From Anthoceros angustus (lineage: Eukaryota > Streptophyta > Anthocerotopsida > Anthocerotales > Anthocerotaceae): a DNA stretch of 64,000 bases. The stretch lies in contig VJWM01000063.1 in the NCBI GenBank assembly GCA_010909165.1, positions 558,001 through 622,000 on the forward strand, written 5' to 3'. Position numbers and translations under genes: made by a program. Below the pieces are notes generated by a model that searched no databases, was not told where the DNA came from, and saw only the letters and a program-made list of their open reading frames with translations. Positions 1 through 10,700 of the stretch are shown piece by piece. Positions within the stretch are counted from its first letter, which is position 1. Every line of letters begins with the position of its first letter.

Positions 1-488
1 CTTCTCTGATGTAGTGTTACCGTCGATTATGTCACCCAAAGTCAGGACAAACCTACACAACATCCAGGTCACATCACTGATGAACCAAGGTTATCCCATG
101 CAAGCTGAAAGCAGGACAGTATGTGGGTTAACAATTCCTTCAAAGCACGTTTTCAACATATAGCAGCATTGCAACCTCTTCTTGTCCTTACGGCAGGTCT
201 TGCTTCAGAGCATTGAATGCCGTCACTGCTGTTTCCAGCTTCCCTGCTGCTTCCCGGTATCGTTGAACACGTCCTTCATACCCTGCACCACCAACAGCCC
301 ACAGTCCATTGGAGAAACCAAGCAGAAGCATCCGTACAGCAAGAAAGACCATGCCCCCTACATACAGAGACGACAATACCTCCATTCTCTTTATCCGCAT
401 ACTGCACGTCAGCAATCAAGCCGAAAGAAAACAGAGGCTTCTTGACAGCAGATAACGGTAAACCCTCCATGTTTCTTTTTCCACTCAT
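1..488 (-). CDS. ADPRibase-Mn-like metallophosphatase, 5' exons 1-3 (runs off the left edge)
   Basis: This is the 5' part of a manganese-dependent ADP-ribose/CDP-alcohol diphosphatase-like gene, transcribed leftwards out of the window. The start codon is the ATG complementary to 486-488 (MSGKRNMEGL). Exon 1 runs 488-380 and carries FSFGLIADVQY, the first metal-binding motif of calcineurin-like phosphoesterases. Exon 2 runs 282-192 (EGRVQRYREAAGKL). Exon 3 starts at 52 and continues past base 1. All visible junctions are GT/AG. It is a near copy of the complete gene at 14.06-12.27 kb. At the exon 2 acceptor the frame is correct here, whereas the other copy has an extra G. Family members hydrolyse ADP-ribose or CDP-alcohols in the cytosol. 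Whether this copy is complete cannot be judged. Confidence 0.75.
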
Positions 489-1133
489 GTTTCTTCTACC
501 AGTCCAACAGTTCTGTATTATGAATTGCACAGACGTCTCACAACACGAGACTCATATCCAGCTTGCAAACAAATGGATCATACCTCACATGACAAACCAG
601 GGAAGAATGTCTCTGGGTAGATCTACAACCAGCCACTTCTCAGACTCTTCCCCAATATTGCACCTGAAGGAACTCCTGGCCAGTTCCATATCCAGCTCCT
701 TTGAATATTCCTTCCGATCCGAATCACCCCATGTTTTTGTGATAGAAGCCCTCTTGCAACTTAAACCACATTTCCCAAAACTCAGGTGCGGAGTCACTTG
801 GGGCTATGATATCGTGTTGAAGTATGAGAAAATGAAAGATAGAACAAGAGCCTTATAATATGAATTAAAATATAAAAGAATAAAATAATAACAAGAATTT
901 TATAGCAGAGCGCATAGGCTTAAGATATCAAAAAGTATAACATTAGGACCTTTATATAGGAGCGTGAACTACATTGATAAGAGATTATTATAATAGTTCT
1001 CCTATTACTTATAATAGTTCTCCTCATGAAAGTCCCATTTCGTTTAGGAACTCCTCATAGTTCTCCTCCATGTAAAAGTATCTCGCCATGAGTTGTCATC
1101 AAACTCCTCCTTGTAAAACGGTTCTCCGCAACC
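489..1133. other. 5' flank of ADPRibase copy, AT-rich, no gene seen
   Basis: Nothing codes convincingly here. The stretch is duplicated at 14057-14712. From about 850 to 1080 it is very AT-rich, with short repeats of the type 'ttataatagttctcc', and it leads into the minisatellite. It would contain the promoter of the leftward ADPRibase gene if that gene is expressed. Confidence 0.5.
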
Positions 1134-1575
1134 GTGTGTCCTTCAAGCTCACAATGGTTATGGTTCATCTTCATATGGGGTCTTTCTCTCATGATTGAGA
1201 CCAAACCATGTGTCCTTCAAGCTCACAATGATTATGGTTCATCTTCCATGGGTCTTTCTAATCATGAGACCGAACCATGTGTCCTTCAAGCTCACAATGA
1301 TTATGGTTCATCTTCATATGGGGTCTTTCTCTCATGATTGAGACCGAACCATGTGTCCTTCAAGCTCACAATGATTATGGGTCATCTTTGTATGGGGTCT
1401 CACCATCTCAAGATTGAGTATGATAGATGGCGAATCAAGGCCACTTGGAGAGACCAAAATATGAGTATGATAGATGGCGTAATCAAGGCCACTTGGAGAG
1501 ACCAAAATATGTTATGCAATAAGGATGTTGAGACCAAAATATGTTATGCAATAAGGATGTTGAGACCGAGAAACG
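1134..1575. repeat. three successive minisatellites (left copy)
   Basis: Four copies of a 69-74 bp unit, each containing TGTCCTTCAAGCTCACAATG (starts near 1137, 1211, 1280 and 1354), are followed by two copies of a 47-bp unit beginning GAGTATGATAGATGG (from about 1416). Two copies of a 32-bp unit containing TGCAATAAGGATGTTGAGAC follow (from about 1510). The units share the word GAGACC(A/G)AA at their ends, which suggests successive expansion from one seed. The block recurs at 14.7-15.17 kb. Confidence 0.85.
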
Positions 1576-2836
1576 GTGTCTTCTTATGCCTGGCCCCACG
1601 AAGACATCTTCACGAGGTTTTTACTATCAAGGCACCGAGAGTTTATTAAAAGAAGAGATGGAAACCCATCTACCCCGAATCAAGGGGAACAACCCACTAA
1701 AGGGCGAAGAACCAGGGGCCTAGCCCCAGTGCCAACCCGGAAGCTACCTATCGCCCGATCATGTCGTGGTCCAAGATGAGGAAAGGCCCGCCATCGGTGC
1801 CGATAATGCCACGCCTCCTACACTCGTTGCGTCCTATAATAGTATTAACAGCGCCTCTGGCGATGGATACCCACTTTCAAAGAAAGGCACCAGCGAGGAA
1901 AGAGGGAGACCCACCCGTTCAACGTGGTAGGCTTTGCACAATTCTTAATGAGCTGGAAAATCCTTGCCCGTAGCCCTATGAGTCTCAATGGCAAGGGGAT
2001 GAAGGCGTGGCCATCCCGCAAAGGAGTGTACTTGTATACCTTGGCGCCGCCTCCTCCGCCTAGCTCGGAGGGTTGATAATGACATGCTCACAATGGAGTT
2101 TCGAGGAACACAATAATTAAGGAGGTTAATATACACTATGGGGTTTTGTGCCTTTATACGCCTAATGGGGTTTCCAATGGGTCTTGAATGAGGGTTTTCC
2201 GCACTTGGTCCTAAAAAGGCCTTAGAAAAGGGTGGACACTTGTAACGAACATAACATTCATGTCCATATCATGCCGGCAAAGGGTATGGACGATGATTGT
2301 CCTTCGCTTTAGGACCGCTTAATCCCATGTATGAGGACCATTAGTGCCGGTAAAGGTGTAAAATTATGACCATTCTACGGTAAATTTATGGTTAAGCATG
2401 GTAAGAATAGCCTCCACCTTCGGGTTTCATACAAGACTTTGAGAACAATCATGACCATTGGATTTTGAGGGTCCTCAACTCCTGAGGAGACCCTCATTCT
2501 TGACAATTTGAGTCACAAGACGTAGGCCAACCGACGTCTTGGGACCTGCCTTGTAGACCGACTCCTTATTTGCGGGCAACATCGCGTCTATTTACACGGC
2601 AGTCTCAAAGTAATGCATGCTCCACGTTTTGGCGGGTACCTAAACATGCCCATATATTCTTTGAGAACGTCGCACATAGTATATTATTAATGTCCCTTGC
2701 TTCCATTCCCCACCCTCACCTTTTCTTGCCACGCCGCCTCTGCCGTTTCACCTCCGCCTCACCCTTCCCTTTCAAATTTTGCTATCCTCCCCATGCAAAC
2801 CAATCTCCTCCGCCATCCTCGATTTGATGCGGATTG
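1576..2836. other. non-coding flank of the non-LTR element (left copy)
   Basis: No gene is supported in this stretch. It is repeated at about 15.17-16.49 kb. It holds GC-rich low-complexity sequence, then a segment at about 2480-2840 just upstream of the LINE-like coding remnant that could be the 5' UTR or ORF1 remains of that element. Only short unrelated open frames occur. Confidence 0.4.
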
Positions 2837-4480
2837 TATGCGCTCTCAATTGCATCTCACTTTGCGCCAACTTAAACTCCTCCCTCGATCCCATCATTCC
2901 GCTTTTACAAAGCTACCGCAAGCCTTACAAAGCCTTCATCTCCATGAACAAGTCCCAATTCATCCAAGCCGAACACACCCGTCTTATCTCTGCTCAACGC
3001 CCCTGGCTCGCCTTGGGAAGGAATTCCACTCACTCCCCATTCTTCTCAAAGTCAACCCCGAACTCCTCTCCTATGTTCATAGTCTTTACCACATCCCCTC
3101 GCCTCCCTACCCCGATTCCTCCGATCTCTGTGTTTTCAACGCCTGCCCATGCTATCTGAAACTCAAAAGTGGTACTATAACCATCGACCCCACTGGTATC
3201 CCGGGATTTATTCCGGTTTGTTGACTCTACCTCCTTCTCCTCGCATCTTGCCTCTCTGCTTAATGATGCTTTGTCTTTGCTTCGATTCTTGTTGTGAGAA
3301 TGATATCCACTCCATTCTCAAGGTCCGACCCTTATCTCCCTTCTAATTACCGATTTATCATCATGGAGTCTATCTATGCTAAGATCATTAGCTATTGTTT
3401 GGAGACTTTGACTACTTCTTGGGTTGAGGAGGCTAAGGTGCGTGCTCGAGGATAAGCCGGTTTCGCCCCGTCGAATACTTTGGATCATCTTTTACCCTCC
3501 GTTATTGTTGAGGGGCTCGACATCCAAGAAGCACGCGTTGTTTTGTTGACTTTAAGCGAGCTTTCAACTCTATACCTTGGGATAAGTTGTTTGATGACTT
3601 AAGTCTCTTAAGATGCATCCTCATTTGTGGTATGCCGCTACCCTTCTCTACAAAGGGTCTTTGCTCGAATCAATACTCCTCGGTTTGTCTTCCCACCAGA
3701 TCCCTATCCAACTTGGCGTTCGCGAGGGCGACCCTTTCTCCCCAAATCTCTTCGGGTTGTATATTGATGAGCTTGAGGAATGGCTTCTTCGATCTGGCGA
3801 CCCTGGTGCTCGGCTATTTCTGGAAAGTATTCGTATTCTTATATATCCGGATGGTATTGTTCTTTTATCTCATTCCCCATAGGGCCTGCAAAGGCAACTG
3901 GATGTTTTATCCTTTTTCGCAAACCAAGGACCTCTTGTTAATCACAAGACCAAGATTATGCGGTTCAACACTCGGGATTACAAGGATGATTGCAAATTTT
4001 ATTATGATGGTTAGGAGGTGGAGATGGTCCCATCCTATACTTATCTTGGTATCACTATTTTCAGTCCTAAATTCAACTGGACCTCCTCTCCGCCTCCTCC
4101 CGCTACCAAGGATGGGCTGCTGCTTTGTTTCGTTTTATACAGGATGAATCTGTGATATCAATCAAGCTGTTCAACACTTTGATAATTCCCTCTGCCTTGT
4201 ATGGCGCTGAAATTTGGGGCCCCGATCTTTTCCCTTCTTCTTGGGCCAAGGTGGAAAGGGTTCAATCTTCTTTTCTCCGCGCTCACATTGCTTGTAAGCG
4301 CTCGACTCCATTACCCATCCTCCTTTCTGAATTCGCCACCTTTTAAAACCCTTGAACTTGATGGTCTTTTTCGCCTCTCATCCTTTCTTTACGGCCTCCA
4401 CCTCCTTGCTATTGCTAATCCCATTTTGGATCCCCCTTACCTCCTGCTTACCTTCAGGTCCTCCTGCTCACTCTAGCTCA
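2837..4480 (+). pseudogene. LINE-type reverse transcriptase remnant (left copy)
   Basis: This is the decayed reverse transcriptase of a non-LTR retrotransposon. Across three frames one reads the pre-RT region, the finger motif, the palm (IQLGVREGDPFSPNLFGLY at about 3709-3765) and the thumb (YGAEIWGPDLFPSSWAKVE at about 4200-4260). The catalytic box, normally F/Y-x-D-D, reads YPDG near 3845, so the enzyme is dead. The same stop before the GF.PGRNT-like motif (near 3453) and the same YPDG occur in the right-hand copy, so both lesions predate the duplication. Extra frameshifts here are private to this copy and may be consensus errors. Confidence 0.85.
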
Positions 4481-5099
4481 ATACTGACCCACGCAAGTGC
4501 TTGATGAGGCAGAAGTTGGGGAGAACGAAGACTGGTCCATGGGGAAGAACGATGGTTTTGATGACCCGGAAGTAGAGCACACGTAGAACTTAGAAGTGGT
4601 TATACATTCAGTGTTGGCTCAAGGCCCGGATGAGTTACAGATTGGTCCTCATGAGGGACCATTCGCGGCGTAGCTGCTTGCATATGCTTGCTTTAAAGTT
4701 TACCGTTTTTGTCCAAGTCAATGTGGACGCTGCCATGTCGGCGTTCACACACAACCTTCGGTTTTGTTTCTTTCCAAAGTAGAACCATGTTTAGTTTTGA
4801 TCTGAATTTATTGAATGGTGTCCATGAACACATCAGGGCGCTGGCCGCCACGTAGACAGTTTCTATCATGTCAATGGAAAGAATGCACTTTCTTTGTGGG
4901 TGGAATAACAAGGGTAATGTCATTTTGAAGAATGGGCTAAAACCCTCTTTTGAGGACTGTGTCGATTTCGTGAAGGGTGTCCAAAACAAAAGAAAGGGGT
5001 TCGATATTAACCTCCTTACGTAATTATGGTGTTTAGGTCCATTACTACGACATCGCAATAAAGATTTAGTCCCCTGGATCGTAATAGATCCGCCCGAGC

Positions 5100-6060
5100 G
5101 ACATCCTATTGCGCAGGTACATGGACACTCGATGGAAAATAATCAAGAACATGACATCGCGAACGCGCCATGCGAGCGCCATCGTGTCCTCCAATTGGAC
5201 AAAGCTAGGTGGGACCCTAAGTCTTCGAGGGAGGCCCCACAGCTACAGGCTGAGAGAGAACAGGCCAAAGGCTGGACCAAACCTAGGCAAAACCTCATCG
5301 GAGAAAAAGCTGTGCACCAACACTGGATGCAAGGCCAAGCCAAAAGCCTACTCCCTTTCCCGAGCAAGAGCGGATGTGGGCACGGCTAGGCTGGGGAATA
5401 CTAGAGTCCAAAAAGATTGCCCCACTACACGTGCTCCTAGAGAGAGGCTTGAAGGCCACATAGCCCTTCCATGGAAAACGAGAAAAAGGGAGGCATGGCC
5501 GTCCTGGCCTCAGAGGAAAGGGAGTCCCTAGCCAACTTAAGGGAAGCCTGCAAAGGGAAGGCCCCCTCCTTAGCGCTCGAAACGAAGGCCTCCAAGATGG
5601 GAACATCCTGGATTAAGAAAAGAGCGGTGAAGATGGGGGCAAAGAGGGCCCAGCTCCCAAGGAAGGCCGTTGACACCGAGGCCTCCATGGCCAACAAACC
5701 TGTGCCCCTAGTTTTGATAGGAAGGGACGTCTCCCGCTAAGCAAGGCCCTCTCAAGGCACACTTGAAGGTCCCGCCCGACAATGTCTCCAAGTGCTTGCA
5801 AAATCAGAAACAAAATTCCACAAGCTTAATAGAAAAGCTGGGGAGGGAGCCACCGTCTTGGTGAGGTAACCCGGCCGACGCTCGAAGCAAGACGAAAGGA
5901 TGCCAAACGCTACTTGAGGGTCCCTTAATAGAGATAGGTCATCAACGTGGGCCAAGTCCTCCCTCAAAGCCTTATCCACAAAACCCTGAGTAAAGGCCGG
6001 AGGTCCCATACTAACCCTCAAGAAGCTAAGTCCATGCGTAGGAACAATGTCCCCCAACAA
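5100..6060 (-). pseudogene. second non-LTR RT-like remnant, C-terminal half (left copy)
   Basis: On the minus strand one reads a post-catalytic RT region with AHVDDLSLLRDPQVAFGIL (about 5955-5900) and SSCFERRPGYLTKTV. Next come TAFLGSWALFAPIFTALF (about 5665-5615) and a cysteine/histidine segment SACSCGASLEDLGSHLA near 5240-5190. The order matches the C-terminal half of a group of plant non-LTR reverse transcriptases that end in a CxC..H..C knuckle followed by HDAxRD. Frameshifts break it into pieces. It faces the plus-strand LINE and is truncated at its 5' side near 6060. I assign it from remembered family motifs, so the subclass is uncertain. Confidence 0.6.
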
Positions 6061-6951
6061 ATTGAAGAGAGGAGTAATGCCAGAAGGGATTTTTTCTCTT
6101 CCTCACCGTATTATTATTGCAAGAGTGTACTTAATCTATTATTGCATGAGTGAACTTAAAAAATGTGGAAGTATACTTGAAAAATGTGGAAGTATACTTG
6201 AAAAATGTGAGAATTCACAACGGAGGATTTCCAACTTCTCAACGTGCCAATCTCTTTTCGAACTTCTCAACGTGCTAAACTTTTGATTATGCTTCACACC
6301 ACTAATCTTAAGCCCAATACAGAATAGCGGTTAAACATGAATGGTTTTCTTGTTTTTGTATATTTCTCTTTTATCAGTGCCATGAGGGAAATTTCGTCCC
6401 GGTAGGCATGTTCCACCTCCGAGTCGGCGTTGTTGGCAATTTGGCAGACCTCACCTGGTCAGCCAGGCTTTCAGAGTGAGCTAATCCAGGCCTTCGGGTA
6501 CACCGTTTGGGTGACTGATGATAACTCTAGCGCCGGGTGACTAGTTTGTCCGCATCCTTGTCCCGAACCTTGTCGCGGTATCTCATGGCCGTTCGCTTGA
6601 GAGCTTCTGCTGGCGCACCCGGAGCTTATTGATCTTGGCCAACTGACCAGGTTCGGCCCCCAAGTCTTACTCCACAAAAACAATACTCGCAACCTAGAAT
6701 CTTACTCCACAGAAGGCAATGCAGCGAATACTGTGGTTAGCATCATGCTTTGCTGTCTCACGTCGAGAGACATATTCTCGAAAGATTATGAACCCCATCC
6801 GTTTGTCTTCCTCTGTAGCCGCCTGCGCTGTACGCGTGCCGGCTTCAGACAAGTGTGGCCAACTAGCCTCACGATCCACTGGCCGCGTCCATGCCTTCCA
6901 TAAATCCTGGAGCCGCAAGAGCGAATGGATAGTTCCTCACGCGCTCTTCCA
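6061..6951. other. 5' flank of amidase copy 1 with a short tandem repeat
   Basis: From 6157 to 6211 a 21-bp unit containing AATGTGGAAGTATACTTG is repeated about 2.5 times; it recurs at about 21778-21830. The rest (6212-6951) is near identical to 21831-22570 and should hold the amidase promoter and 5' UTR. Open frames here (for example one starting at 6719) have no recognisable domain and I leave them as untranslated leader. Confidence 0.5.
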
Positions 6952-9057
6952 ATGGCGAACACGAAAGCCTTCTTGCTTGCTTTCGTGGCCTTAGCTCTCA
7001 TACTCGGCAACTCTGCTTCGGGATTCGAGATAATCGAGGCGGCCATCTCAGACGTGCAGCTGGCATTCCGGGAAGGAAGCCTCACCTCGGTCCAGCTAGT
7101 GAACCTCTACCTCCAGCGAGTGGCACAATACAACTCCCAGCTCAACGCCATCATCGAGATCAACCCCGATGTCCTGTACTGGGCCAAGAAAGCCGATCAA
7201 GAAAGGTGAAAAACGCCTCGATGCATCTGAGGCTGGTTCTGTAAGAAATGACACAGGACGAGACCGTGATTTCTTCCTTGCATGTCCGGCCAGGGTTGCG
7301 GCAGGCGGACACGTCGGAGGCCTCCACGGCGTCCCGGTCCTCCTCAAGGACAACATCGGCACCATAGACAAGCTCGACACCACGGCAGGATCCTTTGCGC
7401 TGCTCGGCTCCAAAGTGACCACAGAGGCGTTCATCGTGAAGCTCCTGCGCCGCGCGGGTGCCATCATCTTCGGCAAGGCCAACCTCAGCGAGTTCTTGCA
7501 CTTCCGCTCCCTCCAGCAACCGCAAGGGTTCAGCCCTAGAGGCGGCCAAACCAACGTAGGCAACCGTGTCACGCAATTTGCGAACGCATGAAATTCATGC
7601 CGCTCTTCCTTCCAGATCCAATGCCTTCACCTTCTGCAATGTAATCCCCTGTGATGTGCCTCTGCAGGATGCGTACAACGTGACGCTGAACCCCGGCGGC
7701 AGCAGCTCAGGCCCGGCAGTGGCCGTCGCGGCCAACTTGGTGCTGCTCTCCATCGGCACCGAGACACAAGGCTCCATCACCGTGCCAGTCAGCAGGAACG
7801 CCGTTGCGAGCATCAAGCCGACCCCAGGGCTCACCTCTCGCACCGATCGTCCCCATCTCCTTCAGCGTTGATTCGCCGGGGTAAGCGTCTCCAACCATTG
7901 CGTCTTGGCACATTCCTGGATTGAAGCGCCTTCTCACACATTCCTCGATTGTAACGCAATCGCACGGAAGACCGAATGCGGAAAGGAGGTCAGGTTTCGC
8001 GCCTCGACATCTCACTCACTCTTTGGAACAAACCAAACCACAGGCCTGTCGGAAGTACGTCGAAGACGTCGTAGCGCTGCTGGACGTGATCGCAGTACCG
8101 GATCCAGCCGATCCTGGCAGCGCATTCAGTTGCCAGCGGCCATCTGGTGGGTACCAAGCGCACAAGCTGCTCGACGGGCTGGTCGGCAAGCGCATCGGCA
8201 TCGCGCGCGACTTCTTCCAAGGCCTTCCTGACTTCAAGATATCGGCCTCGAAACCGTCATCTCCGTGCTGATGTAAGCCCTCTCCCGTCCCGGATCTGAG
8301 CACGCGACCAATTATACAGCGAGGCCACGGCCTCTACCACTCCGGCAACACTCACACCTCGCTTTCTCCCGGTGCAGCCAGCACGGCGCGATAGTCATCG
8401 ACAACACCATCATCAACCCCGCTGTGTTCAGCCAGATCTTCAATGGCGTGGCGCCGTTCACGGCGCCGCTCACCGCCGACAAGTTCCTGCTCATCTCCGA
8501 CTTCAAGGTGAACATCAACGATTATCTGGCCACGCTGAAGAAGAGCCCCGTCGCAACGCTAGAGGAAATCATCGCCTTCGATCAAGCCGATCCCCGGGAG
8601 GTACGTTCTCCAAAACCATCTCCAAATCCTGTCTGGAGAAAAACCTCTCCACAAACTGACTGGGAAGAAACGGGGTGGCTCCCTTTGGCGATGGCAGCAA
8701 TTCAGCAAGTTCCCCGACGAACTGTTTATCGCAGCGCAGAACCTGACTTCGGGGCAGTCCAGCCAGGCGTACTTGCTGGCGCAGCAAATCGTGGCGGGGC
8801 AGAACCAGCAGGGGCTGGTGCAGGTGTTCAGCGACAACCACCTGGACGCACTACTAGCGCCGGCAGATAGCAACATCAATGTGCCAGCCTCGTTTGGGGG
8901 ATTTCCCACTTTCACTATCCCGGCGGGCTACAATCCCACGTCGGGCCTGCCGTTCGGGGTTTCCTTCCTGGGAAGCCTTGCAACGAGGCCACGCTGATTG
9001 AGGTTGTTCCCTCTGGAGGGATTTTGGGGATCAGGCATCGCCCCGGCGTTTCCTTGA
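6952..9057 (+). CDS. amidase-signature family protein, copy 1 (frameshifted)
   Basis: This is an amidase-signature (AS) hydrolase of the plant secreted-type amidase family, acting on carboxamide bonds of unknown substrate. The six exons are 6952-7205, 7294-7555, 7668-7880, 8044-8272, 8378-8600 and 8698-9057, all with GT/AG borders. The first ~24 residues ([19 protein letters not shown]...) form a signal peptide. The Ser-cisSer-Lys triad is visible: Lys in [10 protein letters not shown], cis-Ser in [12 protein letters not shown], nucleophile Ser in GTETQGSI. Exons 1 and 2 are open. Compared with the right copy, exon 3 lacks two bases near 7845, exon 4 lacks single bases near 8053 and 8255, and exon 6 lacks bases near 8972, 9007 and 9037, so the frame breaks repeatedly. 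All losses lie in short G or C runs and could be consensus errors. The stop lies 11 bp before the stop of the convergent ADPRibase fragment. Confidence 0.85.
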
Positions 9058-9068
9058 ATGTTTGTGGG

Positions 9069-9864
9069 TCAAGGTGAGGACCGTGGCAGGCGCCGGCTGG
9101 AGGAAGAGCCGAACTTTGTTTCGTGGACATCGACCACGCCGCAGGCTGTGGTGTCTCGTGATGCCTCCAGGTCTGCGTCGAAGGTTACAAAATGTGTGTT
9201 GCCAAGACAGACGTAGCTCCACAGTAATGACCTGGAAGAGGGGCACAGCATGTCAAAAGGGAGGCACGTGGCTTCTTGGCAAACATTTGGGCAGACGATG
9301 GGTTGGACATGATCCGACTCCACAGGGTGATGGAGCCACAATCAGCTGAGTCCCATCCCTACAAGCACCATAGCCTGTAGACAATGCATGGTTTCAGACA
9401 CCATTCAAAGTCTCGAAGCCCAGAAAAGGCCGAAGAAAAATAATGTTGGGACAACTGTTACGCTTTTGAGCAGCTAGAATATTTGAGATCAACACAAATC
9501 ATGAACCAACCTCTCAGCACTAGCTATTATTTCAGCCAGCCAAGCTTCTGCTCTGCCCCAATTCCCCATTCCAGTCTGCAGACAGTAGGTACACATCGCT
9601 CAGTGGGTGAGCTTCTAGATACTTAACTGCTTCCTGCATCACCAGAGAACAAGTGGAAGAGACACATGAGCTAGAGATCTCGTTTGAATAATCACAGTGT
9701 AGCATAAGCTCTTATACCAAACAGCTACAGATGTACTGGCCTGGTAGTTAGCTGAATCTTCTGGCCTTTAGACTTACATTCATCAAGTCCAGCACGACCT
9801 GCAACAACCAAACCCAGAGGAGTAATACTCTGACTCTCATCAGGAGTCTAGAGAGAAGGCTTGC
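9069..9864 (-). pseudogene. ADPRibase-Mn-like, 3' fragment (exons 5-9), left unit
   Basis: This is the C-terminal part of the metallophosphatase gene, convergent with amidase copy 1. The terminal exon (about 9236-9069) reads LGNTHFVTF and CGVVDVHETK, with the GHYH-type metal-binding motif damaged by small deletions relative to the complete gene. Upstream, the segment equivalent to exon 6 contains WNGG-type sequence near 9560. Exons 1-4 are missing because the fragment stops at 9864, where amidase DNA takes over. It cannot make the enzyme. It is nearly identical to the fragment at 24.70-25.53 kb and more diverged from the complete copy. Confidence 0.75.
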
Positions 9865-10700
9865 AGCGAGGCCACGGCCTCTACCACTCCGGCAACACTC
9901 ACACCTCGCTTTCTCCCGGTGCAGCCAGCACGGCGCGATAGTCATCGACAACACCATCATCAACCCCGCTGTGTTCAGCCAGATCTTCAATGGCGTGGCG
10001 CCGTTCACGGCGCCGCTCACCGCCGACAAGTTCCTGCTCATCTCCGACTTCAAGGTGAACATCAACGATTATCTGGCCACGCTGAAGAAGAGCCCCGTCG
10101 CAACGCTAGAGGAAATCATCGCCTTCGATCAAGCCGATCCCGGGAGGTACGTTCTCCAAAACCATCTCCAAATCCTGTCTGGAGAAAACCTCTCCACAAA
10201 CTGACTGGGAAGAAACGGGTGGCTCCCTTTGGCGATGGCAGCAATTCAGCAAGTTCCCCGACGAACTGTTTATCGCAGCGCAGAACCTGACTTCGGGGCA
10301 GTCCAGCCAGGCGTACTTGCTGGCGCAGCAAATCGTGGCGGGCAGAACCAGGCTGGTGCAGGTGTTCAGCGACAACCACCTGGACGCACTACTAGCGCCG
10401 GCAGATAGCAACATCAATGTGCCAGCCTCGTTTGGGGATTTCCCACTTTCACTATCCCGGCGGGCTACAATCCCACGTCGGGCCTGCCGGGGTGTCCTTC
10501 CTGGGAAGCCTTGCAACGAGGCCACGCTGATTGAGGTGTTCCCTCTGGAGGGATTTTGGGGATCAGGGCATCGCCCCGGCGTTTCCTTGAATGTTTGTGG
10601 GTCAAGGTGAGGACCGTGGCAGGCGCCGGCTGGACGCATAGCCGAAACCTTTGATCATCACTTCAGTTTCGTGGACATCGACCACGCCGCAGGCTGTGGT
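9865..10700 (+). pseudogene. amidase fragment (exons 5-6) plus a scrap of the ADPRibase terminal exon
   Basis: A partial duplicate of 8319-9150. It begins inside amidase intron 4 (joint near 9864), contains exon 5 (about 9925-10146; [17 protein letters not shown]) and exon 6 (from about 10243 to the TGA near 10589), and ends with about 60 bases of the antisense ADPRibase terminal exon. Exons 1-4 with the catalytic Lys/Ser residues are absent, so no enzyme is possible. Several small deletions (for example at 10340-10350 and 10488-10495) separate it from copies 1 and 3. Its last 60 bases resemble the 12.3-kb locus more than copy 1. Confidence 0.85.

Larger units (their letters stand above)
1..6060. 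repeat. segmental duplication, left copy of the ADPRibase 5' exons + repeats + non-LTR block
   Basis: Base 1 matches base 13566 and the match continues in the same order to about 6060/19815. It covers ADPRibase exons 1-3, the AT-rich flank, the minisatellites and two non-LTR fragments facing each other. The copies differ by many 1-5 base indels and by CTG/CAG versus CCG/CG exchanges. This copy is shorter, with net deletions of about 190 bases. It is either a recent tandem duplication or, in part, an assembly product. Confidence 0.9.
6118..9864. repeat. segmental duplication, amidase/ADPRibase-3' unit, left copy
   Basis: This stretch is near identical to about 21742-25530. It carries one amidase gene and the convergent 3' exons of an ADPRibase-Mn gene. 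It ends at 9864, inside ADPRibase intron 4, where it is joined directly to amidase intron 4 sequence. In the right copy the match continues slightly further before unique DNA begins. Confidence 0.9.

Noticed and set aside
1134-1420. Regularly spaced repeats resembling a CRISPR array
   Set aside because: Repeats are contiguous 69-77 bp units without variable spacers, in plant DNA. They are a minisatellite.
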